NCBI GenBank assembly: GCA_938016625.1
Contig: CALILB010000339.1
Location: 1 to 6,364 of the forward strand
Source of the DNA: an uncultured bacterium
Lineage (GTDB): Bacteria; Acidobacteriota; Thermoanaerobaculia; Multivoradales; JAHEKO01
Reading direction: 5' to 3'
DNA: 6,364 bases
Position numbers and translations under genes: made by a program. The notes below the pieces were generated by a model. It was given only the letters and a program-made list of their open reading frames with translations, was not told the DNA's origin and did no database searches. Positions 1 to 5,990 of this stretch are shown piece by piece (within the stretch, counting starts at the first letter, position 1; the number at the start of each line of letters is the position of its first letter).

Positions 1-1
1 G

Positions 2-478
2 GCACATGGCTCGGGGAATGCCACCGCCGACGACCTCATCCGTTGTGGTCTTTGCCAGGAATCGCCGCGTCTGGGTGGGGTGAAGCTGCCCACCAACCGG
101 GTGATGGCGGCCCACGCCGTCTCCCACGCCCTCGACCAGCGTGGTCAGACACCCTGGGAGTACCCGCCGACGAGGATCCTGGGAGACCTCCTCGACCTGG
201 CGGCCGACGAAAGTGAAGAAATCGGTTCTTTCCTGCCGAGCTGTGGCCGCTACATCCGGCGCAGTGTCTCGAAGCGCGAGCTCCAGGCTGTCGGCGATCT
301 CTGCCACAATCTCACCCAGGGATCGGCCGACGCCCTTCGTGGCGACTCCGGGGCGCTGATCCGTCACGTCGTGGCCGGCTCGCGCGACGGCAAGTATCGA
401 CGCTCTCTCAGAAGGTCGGTGTTTTTTCGCGCCCTGATACGGCGCGATTGGCAGCAACTGAAGAAGAAGATCCCATAG
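2..478 (+). CDS. Unrecognised basic protein, 3' part (start lies upstream of the window)
   Basis: The frame is open from the window edge to the TAG at 476-478 with G/C-rich third codon positions, so it is probably truly coding and 5'-truncated here. The only in-window start of note is GTG at 80, which would give 132 aa. It has no properly spaced Shine-Dalgarno (GGTGGG directly abuts it), and the coding character continues upstream of it, so I extend to the edge. The upstream part encodes a CGLC pair (LIRCGLCQ). The last ~40 residues are strongly basic, with RRSLRRS, ALIRRDWQQ and a terminal LKKKIP. No membrane segment is visible. The product is not recognised. The pattern H-x-G-x-x-T-x-x-D-L-I-x-C-x-x-C faintly recalls the second half of an HNH nuclease, but key residues cannot be confirmed. 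It ends 12 bases before the pyrophosphatase remnant, an operon-like spacing. Confidence 0.65.
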   Translation, partial: AHGSGNATADDLIRCGLCQESPRLGGVKLPTNRVMAAHAVSHALDQRGQTPWEYPPTRILGDLLDLAADESEEIGSFLPSCGRYIRRSVSKRELQAVGDLCHNLTQGSADALRGDSGALIRHVVAGSRDGKYRRSLRRSVFFRALIRRDWQQLKKKIP

Positions 479-484
479 AGGAGA
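479..484 (+). promoter_or_regulatory. Shine-Dalgarno for the pyrophosphatase remnant
   Basis: AGGAGA sits six bases before ATG 491 and directly follows the TAG of the upstream gene. This is one of the best ribosome binding sites in the window. It supports the view that a real gene once began at 491, translationally linked to the gene before it. Confidence 0.6.
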
Positions 485-490
485 TTTCAG

Positions 491-604
491 ATGGCGACTC
501 CCAGCACCTTCTATCGTTGGCGACCACCGGTCCTCTATGGCTTTATCCCCCAGACCTATTGCGCCGCTAGTCGATATAGCCGAGCGCCTCGAGGTTCCTT
601 CTGA
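491..604 (+). pseudogene. Remnant of a family-I inorganic pyrophosphatase (internally deleted, 3' end lost)
   Basis: This 37-codon ORF starts at ATG 491 behind a strong Shine-Dalgarno and ends at TGA 602-604. Its first ~25 residues contain FYRWRPPVLYGFIPQTYC. Soluble pyrophosphatases of one clade start with a segment like F-[YK]-W-R-P-H-P-W-H-G. About 60 residues later they carry P-x-L-Y-G-F-[IV]-P-[QR]-T-Y-C, just before the catalytic D-G-D-P-L-D loop. Here the two blocks are joined directly after WRP, so the intervening substrate- and metal-site region is missing. Everything after TYC-A is replaced by sequence antisense to the sulfatase 3' end, including its stop codon. Residues 26-37 are therefore read-through with no family meaning, and no catalytic Asp remains. 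The product cannot be an active pyrophosphatase. Family match is from memory of the conserved motifs, not from a search. The alternative is a misassembly junction. Confidence 0.6.
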
Positions 605-2786
605 CCTCGTCGTCCATCTCGGCTTTCTGGGCTTCCGACGGGGCCGTGCCTGCAAGCATTTTCTTGCGCAGCAAGGTCGCCAGATAACCGGCCATCACCG
701 GTCGGTTCTCGAGTTGATTCGTTCGCTCCCCCGGATCCATCGCCCGGTTGTAGAGCCGTGTGTCGAGCTCCGGACCCCGTTCCAGCCGGGTGACGAGCTT
801 CCAATCACCCCAGACGACGCTCACCAGATCCGATCCCACGGCGGAGAAGATCGGTGTCGGCCGTGAGCCGGGTTGTAGGACGGGCGACAGCAGGCTGCGG
901 CCCTCGAGCGGCCTCGAGGCTTCGAGTCCGAGGAGATCGAGGAAGGTCGGCAACAGATCGATGTGCTGGACGGGGTCGTCGATTCTCGTCCCCGACGCCT
1001 GCCCTCCCGGCAACCGGATGATCAGGGGTACATCCACCAGCTCGGTGTGCAGGCTGTGGCCGTGGGTCCAGGAGCCATGTTCGTAAAACTCCTCACCATG
1101 GTCGGAGACAAAGATGAACAACGAGTCGTCGAAGAGCCCCCGGTGTCGGAGCTCTTCGAGAAAGCGCCCGAGCTCGCTATCCGCGTAAGCGATCTCGGCA
1201 TCGTAGAGTGCGGCCAGGTCCTCGGCGAGACCGGGTGGGGCGCCTCTCTCCCGCTCTTTCAAGGCATCGACCGCCTCCTGGCCACCGATCCCGGCGTCTT
1301 CGACATCCGGGGCGAATCGTTGCCGGTAGTCGACCGGCGGCGCATACGAGGTGTGGGGGTCGATGGTGTGGACATAGAGAAAGAAGGGGTCGTCCCGGCC
1401 GACGTCGTCCAGCCAGGCCAGGGCCTCCGCGTGGACCTCGCCGGCCCGGGCCTCGCGGCCGATCAGACGGACAAAATGGTCGAAGCCGTCGGCAAATCCA
1501 AAGCCCTCGGAGATAAAGCCGTTGGCCGCTATGGCCGCCGTCGTGTAGCCCGCGCCCGCCAGCACCTCCGGTAGGGTCTCCAACTCCGTGGGGATGCGCC
1601 GGTCCCTTCGCACCGCTCCATGCGCGCGAGGCCACAGACCAGTAAAGATGGAGGCGGTCGAGGGCAGGGTGGCCGAGGATTGGGCGACCGGGTCGCTAAA
1701 GAGGATGGCGCCAGCGGCCAGGGCATCCAGGTTTGGCGTCAGCCCCCTGCTCGAGCCGTACACCCCGAGGCGATCCGCCCGCAGCGTGTCGACCAGGTAG
1801 AGGATGATGTTGGGGGCCGGTGGCAGCTCGGCGGCTGCGAGTGGTGATCCGGAGACCGATGCTGTGACGCCGGGATCCGGCTCCGCCGTTCGGATGGCGG
1901 GCCCAAAGAGGGTCATACCGCCACTTGCCGCAGGATCTTCGACGGCCGCCACCGAGAGCTGCAAGCGGGCAAGTCCGGCCTCGTTCTCCAGCGGCAGGTG
2001 GACCTCCCGCCGGACGGCGTCGAGCTCACCCACGAGGCGAGCGGCACCTCCGTCCTGCTCGAGGGTAACCGCCAGCCGGGCGGACGAGCCCGTCCTCGAG
2101 GCCAACCGGTCGAGGCTCAAGGTCGCACCCACCGGCAGATCCAGGAAGTAGTCCACCCGCGCGCCCAACGGCAGATAGAGCCGATCGGGCTCGGTGTCGA
2201 CCCGGACCGGCTCAAGCGGGAGCTCGGAAAATCGCACCCAGTCCCACGCCACGGCCAGGCGACGATCGTCGTCCGATCCGCCCACGGCCGACGGCGACTC
2301 GCTGTGGCCATAGCGAAAGGTCAACCGGTTGCGACCCGGCTGGATGGGTTCTGCGGGTAGCTGGAGCTCGTACTCCTGCCAGCCCGGATCCAGCTCCAGG
2401 GTCGACACGGCCTGCCGGTTCAAGATGACCTCGATCTGTTGCCTTCCCAGATCGGCGGCCCCGAAGGGGGCGCAGCGCAGCCTCGTCGTCAGGGGCAGGC
2501 GCCGGCTGGCAAAGAAGGCGAGCTCGGACTCCTCCCCCATCCCCCAGACAAAGGTCGTGCCGTCGGCCGAGACCTCGTTCCAGGACCAGCCCGCGAGCAG
2601 ATGGTCGGCGACATCGGGGGTCCCGAGGTCGATCAGGTTCTTGTCGATCTGGGCCCAGGCCGCCGGAAGCTCCGCCACGAGGTCGTAGGCGAGGTGCGCG
2701 GGCCGAAGCTCGGGCTCACGCGAGCAGCCAACAGCGTGCAGAGCACCGGCAAAAGTGACAAGAAGAAGTGGCAAGCAAGCTCGCAT
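567..2786 (-). CDS. Sulfatase-superfamily lipoprotein with Thr nucleophile position
   Basis: This 739-aa protein starts with a lipoprotein signal (hydrophobic residues 5-19, lipobox AVGC with Cys21), so it should be membrane-anchored facing the periplasm or outside. Residues ~60-190 and ~192-290 look like beta-sandwich extensions (e.g. AWDWVRFSEL at 180-189). The alkaline-phosphatase/sulfatase domain runs from ~325 to the end: PNIILYLVDTLRADRLGVYG (metal Asp333), TPNLDALA at 350-357, active-site loop T373-L-P-S-T377 followed by ASIFTG, H473 and H478 in HTIDPH, SDHGEEF at 561-567 (Asp562/His563), and THGHSLH at 574-580. The ending NLEALGYID is typical of this group. Formylglycine sulfatases need C/S-x-P-S-R; here it is T-x-P-S-T, so the usual maturation cannot occur. 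A phosphoester/phospho-transfer or Thr-dependent sulfatase-like activity is possible; the substrate is unknown. The Shine-Dalgarno is weak (GAG about nine bases before ATG). It is divergent from the PDZ gene. Confidence 0.9.
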   Translation of the reverse strand: MRACLPLLLVTFAGALHAVGCSREPELRPAHLAYDLVAELPAAWAQIDKNLIDLGTPDVADHLLAGWSWNEVSADGTTFVWGMGEESELAFFASRRLPLTTRLRCAPFGAADLGRQQIEVILNRQAVSTLELDPGWQEYELQLPAEPIQPGRNRLTFRYGHSESPSAVGGSDDDRRLAVAWDWVRFSELPLEPVRVDTEPDRLYLPLGARVDYFLDLPVGATLSLDRLASRTGSSARLAVTLEQDGGAARLVGELDAVRREVHLPLENEAGLARLQLSVAAVEDPAASGGMTLFGPAIRTAEPDPGVTASVSGSPLAAAELPPAPNIILYLVDTLRADRLGVYGSSRGLTPNLDALAAGAILFSDPVAQSSATLPSTASIFTGLWPRAHGAVRRDRRIPTELETLPEVLAGAGYTTAAIAANGFISEGFGFADGFDHFVRLIGREARAGEVHAEALAWLDDVGRDDPFFLYVHTIDPHTSYAPPVDYRQRFAPDVEDAGIGGQEAVDALKERERGAPPGLAEDLAALYDAEIAYADSELGRFLEELRHRGLFDDSLFIFVSDHGEEFYEHGSWTHGHSLHTELVDVPLIIRLPGGQASGTRIDDPVQHIDLLPTFLDLLGLEASRPLEGRSLLSPVLQPGSRPTPIFSAVGSDLVSVVWGDWKLVTRLERGPELDTRLYNRAMDPGERTNQLENRPVMAGYLATLLRKKMLAGTAPSEAQKAEMDDEVRRNLEALGYID

Positions 2787-2854
2787 GAGGATTCACTCGG
2801 CGGTCGGCAGCGCAGCAGGTGGCCAGTGTACAGCTTCGGTGTGGCCCCGAGCGG

Positions 2855-2880
2855 CGCTTGCTCAAGCGAATCCCGCGGGA
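2855..2880. promoter_or_regulatory. Two adjacent palindromes in the divergent spacer (possible operator)
   Basis: CGCTTG-CT-CAAGCG at 2855-2868 is a perfect 6+6 inverted repeat, and TCCCGCGGGA at 2871-2880 is a perfect 10-base palindrome two bases further on. They lie in the 162-bp spacer between the divergent sulfatase and PDZ genes, roughly 70-95 bases from each start codon, where a shared operator could sit. No known regulator motif is recognised, and short GC-rich palindromes also occur by chance. Confidence 0.25.
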
Positions 2881-2900
2881 AGCCCTGGAATATGACGGCG

Positions 2901-2925
2901 GGAACCATTCAGCTTTTCGGGCGTT
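2901..2925 (+). promoter_or_regulatory. Candidate ECF-sigma-type promoter for the PDZ gene
   Basis: GGAAC (2901-2905), a 16-base spacer, then CGTT (2922-2925) matches the general pattern of extracytoplasmic-function sigma promoters (GGAAC -35, CGT-type -10). Transcription would start near 2931-2933, just ahead of the Shine-Dalgarno at 2935. Control by an envelope-stress sigma factor would suit an exported PDZ protein. The match is by eye and the leader would be short. Confidence 0.3.
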
Positions 2926-2934
2926 GTATGGAGC

Positions 2935-2940
2935 AGGAGG
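2935..2940 (+). promoter_or_regulatory. Shine-Dalgarno that sets the PDZ gene start
   Basis: AGGAGG is eight bases before ATG 2949, but only two bases before ATG 2943 and downstream of ATG 2928. It therefore favours 2949 among the clustered in-frame ATGs (2928, 2943, 2949, 2952). Confidence 0.65.
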
Positions 2941-2948
2941 ACATGTCA

Positions 2949-3710
2949 ATGATGCGCAAAGTTTTTCTGTTTGGGGCGGTTTTCGCCGCTCTGGCCCTGC
3001 TGATCTCCCCATTGGCAGGAGCGTCTTCGGACGGAGAAGACGGCACGACCAAAAAGATCCGTATTCACAAGGTGGTTACCGACTGCGACGAGAACGACGA
3101 AGACTGCGAGGCTCTCCACCTCGGTGAGCATCGGGTGATCATCGCCGGGGACGACCACCATACGTTTCACTTCGCGGGTGGTGGTCACGGTCTGGCGGGG
3201 GGTTACCTGGGTGTCCGGCTCACCGATCTGACCCCCGAGCTTCGCACCCATTTCGGGGTCGGCGAGGACAACGGGGTGATGATCTCCAAGGTGATCGAAG
3301 ACACCCCCGCCTGGCAGGCCGGTCTCGAGGTCGGCGACATCATCACCGCAGTGGACGGCCAGGAAGTCACCTCGGGCGGGTCGCTGGCGCAGACGATACG
3401 CTCGCGTGAGGAAGGTGACCAGGTTTCGCTCGAGATCTGGAGAGACGGCCGGCTGGAGTCGATCACGGCTACCCTCGATGAGCACCAGCCCTTCTTCACC
3501 GCCGGCAGGGGGGTCCACGTCCTGTGCGACGAAGGTGAGGAGGATTGTGACGTCCAGCTTTCGATTCTCGGCGGACGGCATCTCGATTGCGGCGACGCTG
3601 AGGAGTGTGAGGCCCATATCGAGTGCAAGGACGGCGACTGCACCTGTACGGTCAACGGTGTGGTGACCGATTGCGAAGAGCTCCATCGGCCCCACCACGG
3701 CCGCGACTAG
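2949..3710 (+). CDS. Exported PDZ-domain protein with acidic cysteine loops
   Basis: The protein has 253 aa from ATG 2949. It opens with a Sec signal peptide (MMRK, hydrophobic 5-22, AGA cleavage after Ala25), so it is periplasmic or secreted. A single PDZ domain spans ~85-176: GGYLGVRL at the carboxylate-binding loop, then VIEDTPAWQAGLEVGDIITAVDG and LEIWRDGR. It resembles HtrA/DegP PDZ units, but no protease domain is present, so it is a stand-alone binding module. Around it are unusual Cys loops: C46-DENDED-C53, C193-DEGEED-C200, C214-GDAEE-C220, then C226, C231, C233 and C242, ten Cys in all. A His-rich stretch (DDHHTFHFAGGGHG, 68-81) precedes the PDZ domain. The even Cys count suits disulfides in an oxidising compartment; the acidic loops could bind metal (inference). 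Function is unknown. A longer frame open back to 2439 is only antisense read-through of the sulfatase gene. An intrinsic terminator follows. Confidence 0.88.
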   Translation: MMRKVFLFGAVFAALALLISPLAGASSDGEDGTTKKIRIHKVVTDCDENDEDCEALHLGEHRVIIAGDDHHTFHFAGGGHGLAGGYLGVRLTDLTPELRTHFGVGEDNGVMISKVIEDTPAWQAGLEVGDIITAVDGQEVTSGGSLAQTIRSREEGDQVSLEIWRDGRLESITATLDEHQPFFTAGRGVHVLCDEGEEDCDVQLSILGGRHLDCGDAEECEAHIECKDGDCTCTVNGVVTDCEELHRPHHGRD

Positions 3711-3739
3711 CCACTCCTCGCGACAGCTCGACTCACTTT

Positions 3740-3775
3740 CTACGGGGCCATCACGGCCCCGTAGTTCTTGTCTTT
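3740..3775 (+). terminator. Rho-independent terminator after the PDZ gene
   Basis: CTACGGGGCC (3740-3749), loop ATCAC, and GGCCCCGTAG (3755-3764) form a perfect 10-bp stem. It is followed by the T-rich run TTCTTGTCTTT (3765-3775). It starts 29 bases past the PDZ stop codon and separates that gene from the DUF481 gene. Confidence 0.88.
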
Positions 3776-3817
3776 GCTCGCTTCAGCCTGAATCTGATAG
3801 TGTCCCGCGGCTTGAGC

Positions 3818-3823
3818 AGGGAG
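3818..3823 (+). promoter_or_regulatory. Shine-Dalgarno that sets the DUF481 gene start
   Basis: AGGGAG lies six bases before ATG 3830. It fixes this start over an in-frame upstream ATG at 3623, which lies inside the PDZ gene and before the terminator. Confidence 0.65.
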
Positions 3824-3829
3824 ATAATC

Positions 3830-4723
3830 ATGTCTAGAAAAAAGTCAAGAATTACCGTCCTCTCGATCCTGGTCCTGGTTGTCGCACTGAGCGGACCCAT
3901 CCTCGCTCAGGAGGAGGAAAAGGAAGTCGAGCTGGGGATGTCAAATAGCACCGAGTTGAGCTATGTGCTGACCGAAGGCAACTCCGATACTGACGCCCTC
4001 GGTTTCAAGAATCGATTTCGCTATTCCTGGCCTCGTGCGAGATACACCTTTCGTGTCGAGGCGACGCGGACGAACACCACAGACGACCGGATTGCAGTGG
4101 TTCGCGATGACTTGCCCCTTGGTTACGAGATCATCGAGTTCTCCAAGGAGCCGGATGTCGAGAAATATCTGGTCGAGAACCGATACGACCGGCAGATAAC
4201 CGAGCGCTTCTTCTGGAACGTCGGTCTGACCTGGGACCGCAATTTGGACGCCGGGATCATCAGTCGCTGGATCGGTTTTGCCGGTGTAGGCAACATCTGG
4301 TGGGACAGAGAGGATCTCAAATTCAATACTTCCTACGGTCTCAGCTACACCGATCGCGAAGAGGAGGATGTGGATCCCACCAAGGAGGAGACCTTCCCCG
4401 GCTACCGGTTCGATTGGGAGTACCTCAACAAGTGGGGTAAGAACACGACCTTCGAGAACCGCTGGACCTTCAACGGTAACTTCTCGGATTCCGCCGACTG
4501 GAATTCCGACATGACCAGCTCGATATCGGTCGGAATCAATTCGCGACTGGCGCTAAGGGTGAGCCTGCAGTGGTTGTTCAACAATCGCCCGGCCCTGGAG
4601 GATCTCGATCTGTTTGTCCAGACGCCAGAAGGCGACCTGATTCAAATTCCCGATGGGGTCGTCCAGGATCCGAAGCAGAAACTCGATACCATCTTCAATA
4701 CCTCACTGGTGATCAATTTCTAG
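3830..4723 (+). CDS. DUF481 (YdiY-like) outer-membrane beta-barrel protein
   Basis: The protein has 297 aa. A signal peptide (MSRKKSR, hydrophobic 9-20, cleavage PILA|QEEE after Ala26) is followed by the DUF481 opening ELSYVLTEGNSDTDALGFKN (42-61), whose G-N-S-D-T core is the family hallmark. Alternating aromatic/polar strands follow (e.g. RYTFRVEATR 71-80, RFFWNVGLTWDRN 126-138, LKFNTSYGLSYT 163-174, TFENRWTFNGNFS 207-219). The end KLDTIFNTSLVINF carries the terminal Phe used by the BAM insertion machinery. DUF481 proteins, including E. coli YdiY, are described as salt- or acid-linked outer-membrane proteins without a settled role, and I infer none here. The gene is isolated from the PDZ gene by a terminator and converges on the porin gene with a 110-base gap. 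No convincing -35/-10 pair was found upstream. Confidence 0.9.
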   Translation: MSRKKSRITVLSILVLVVALSGPILAQEEEKEVELGMSNSTELSYVLTEGNSDTDALGFKNRFRYSWPRARYTFRVEATRTNTTDDRIAVVRDDLPLGYEIIEFSKEPDVEKYLVENRYDRQITERFFWNVGLTWDRNLDAGIISRWIGFAGVGNIWWDREDLKFNTSYGLSYTDREEEDVDPTKEETFPGYRFDWEYLNKWGKNTTFENRWTFNGNFSDSADWNSDMTSSISVGINSRLALRVSLQWLFNNRPALEDLDLFVQTPEGDLIQIPDGVVQDPKQKLDTIFNTSLVINF

Positions 4724-4833
4724 CGCTTGAGATCGTGTCTGTGGTTGAAAGGAGATCGCTTTTCCATCCCCCACCGCTGCACGTCGGTTTACGGCGATTC
4801 AAACGCTGGACCACGGGCGGGTATGACTGAGCT

Positions 4834-5964
4834 TCACCAATAGATGCGAATAGCGGTCGTCCAAGACCAGCCGGTGTAGGCGCCACCGTCGTCGGCCTTG
4901 TCTTTCATGTCGACATACTGGATGGCGTTCTGCAACTTCAGCTTGTGTCCGTACCAGTAGTAGTTGAGGCCTAGATAGGCCTCGTCGTAGCGGTCGCCCT
5001 TGCCACCGGCGATCGAGCGCTCGTAGCGGGCAAATTGAACATCATTCTCTTCGTCGCTATGGATGTGGGTGTAGCGCCCGACGAGCTCGAGGGAGTCGGT
5101 GAGCTCGTAGAACGGCATCAGCACATAGCCCCACATATCACTCTGGTCCTCGTAGCCGTACCCAGCCGAGATGTCGGTGCGAAAGCCCCAGCCGTCATCC
5201 TCGAATTTGAAATTCAGCGACCAGATCCGTTCTAAGAGCTTGGTAAAGCCGTTCTCCGGATCCGGCTCGTTGTCGATGTAGTTGAACCGGAGAAGCGCCT
5301 CTTTTGCACCAAGGCGATCGGCGAAATCGTGACCGACGTTGATCAGAATGAACTTGCCACCCTTGAAATCTCCAAACTCGGGGTCCTTGTCCCCGGACGA
5401 AAAGAGACCGACATGGTAGACCAGCCCCTTGCCTTCACCCTTGACACTGATCCCCGGGATGTACTCCTCGGTAAACCAGATGTTCTGGGTCAGGTTGTTC
5501 CGGTCGATGGTCAACAGCCGCTTGGAGGAAGTCAGGCCATCGAGGGTGAAGCCGGCGCTGTGCTTGCCGAGGGTCAGCTTGACCGCCTTGCCGGGTGCCC
5601 AGGCCAGATACGCGTCCGTTATCCGGGTGTAGAGAGGCTCGATCTCCTGGGGGTTGAACTCCCCTTCGACATGCAGAGTGAAGTCCTCGAGGAACACCGT
5701 CTTGAACCCAAAACGAAACCGGCGGACATTGAACTCCCCGGCATCGTCGTCTTGCGACTTGACGTAGGCGAGGTCCAGCTGCAAACGCCCACTGAGGTCG
5801 ATCGTTTGAAAGAAGGAGTCGTCGTCGCCGGTGTAGAGATTGGCGATCGCCCAGACCTGGTCGTAGCCGGACTCCTTGTCCTCCCGTGCCGAGGCCGGCG
5901 AGCCGAATCCCATCAGCGCTAGGGCAATCAAGGCGGTGGCGAGAAAAGGCGAAGTTCGAAACAT
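4834..5964 (-). CDS. OprO/OprP-family (phosphate-selective type) porin
   Basis: The protein has 376 aa from ATG at 5964, chosen because it begins a good signal peptide (MFRTS, hydrophobic 7-20, SPASA|RED cleavage after Ala26). The open frame reaches back to 6102, but that adds 46 residues ahead of the signal and has no better ribosome site; AGAG lies eight bases before the chosen ATG. Family features: IDLSGRLQLDLAY (55-67), the FNVRRFRFGFKTVFLEDFTLHVEGEF block (78-103), ITDAYLAWAPGKAVKLTLGK (115-134), repeated amphipathic strands, and the ending GWSWTTAIRIYW with a terminal Trp as barrel-insertion signal. This family forms trimeric anion or pyrophosphate/phosphate channels in Pseudomonas. The fine specificity is not readable here, since many members of the family are general porins. 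Acidic residues are numerous near the N-terminus (TGDDDS, SQDDDAGE). Single-gene unit, convergent with the DUF481 gene. Confidence 0.87.
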   Translation of the reverse strand: MFRTSPFLATALIALALMGFGSPASAREDKESGYDQVWAIANLYTGDDDSFFQTIDLSGRLQLDLAYVKSQDDDAGEFNVRRFRFGFKTVFLEDFTLHVEGEFNPQEIEPLYTRITDAYLAWAPGKAVKLTLGKHSAGFTLDGLTSSKRLLTIDRNNLTQNIWFTEEYIPGISVKGEGKGLVYHVGLFSSGDKDPEFGDFKGGKFILINVGHDFADRLGAKEALLRFNYIDNEPDPENGFTKLLERIWSLNFKFEDDGWGFRTDISAGYGYEDQSDMWGYVLMPFYELTDSLELVGRYTHIHSDEENDVQFARYERSIAGGKGDRYDEAYLGLNYYWYGHKLKLQNAIQYVDMKDKADDGGAYTGWSWTTAIRIYW

Positions 5965-5990
5965 GATCTGAACTCTATTCTCGCTATTCG

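Noticed and set aside
963..1574. 203-codon plus-strand open frame opposite the sulfatase
   Set aside because: It lies wholly antisense to a strongly supported gene, has no ribosome site or recognisable motif, and is the usual by-product of GC-rich third positions.
1998..2360. 120-codon plus-strand open frame opposite the sulfatase N-terminal region
   Set aside because: Antisense shadow with low-complexity Arg/Pro/Gly composition and no start signal.
2439..2948. Longer start for the PDZ gene
   Set aside because: The extension is antisense to the sulfatase, would bury the signal peptide inside the protein, and ignores AGGAGG at 2935-2940.
2946..3698. 250-codon minus-strand open frame opposite the PDZ gene
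   Set aside because: The plus strand encodes a clear signal peptide and PDZ domain with a good Shine-Dalgarno; the minus frame shows no family motif.
3773..3801. Possible sigma-70 promoter for DUF481 (TTTGCT, 17-base spacer, GATAGT)
   Set aside because: Only 3/6 and 4/6 consensus matches; weaker than chance-level evidence in this composition.
3623..3829. Longer start for the DUF481 gene
   Set aside because: It would begin inside the PDZ gene and read through the intrinsic terminator; the signal peptide and AGGGAG fix the start at 3830.
5329..5922. 197-codon plus-strand open frame opposite the porin
   Set aside because: Antisense shadow without motif or ribosome site.
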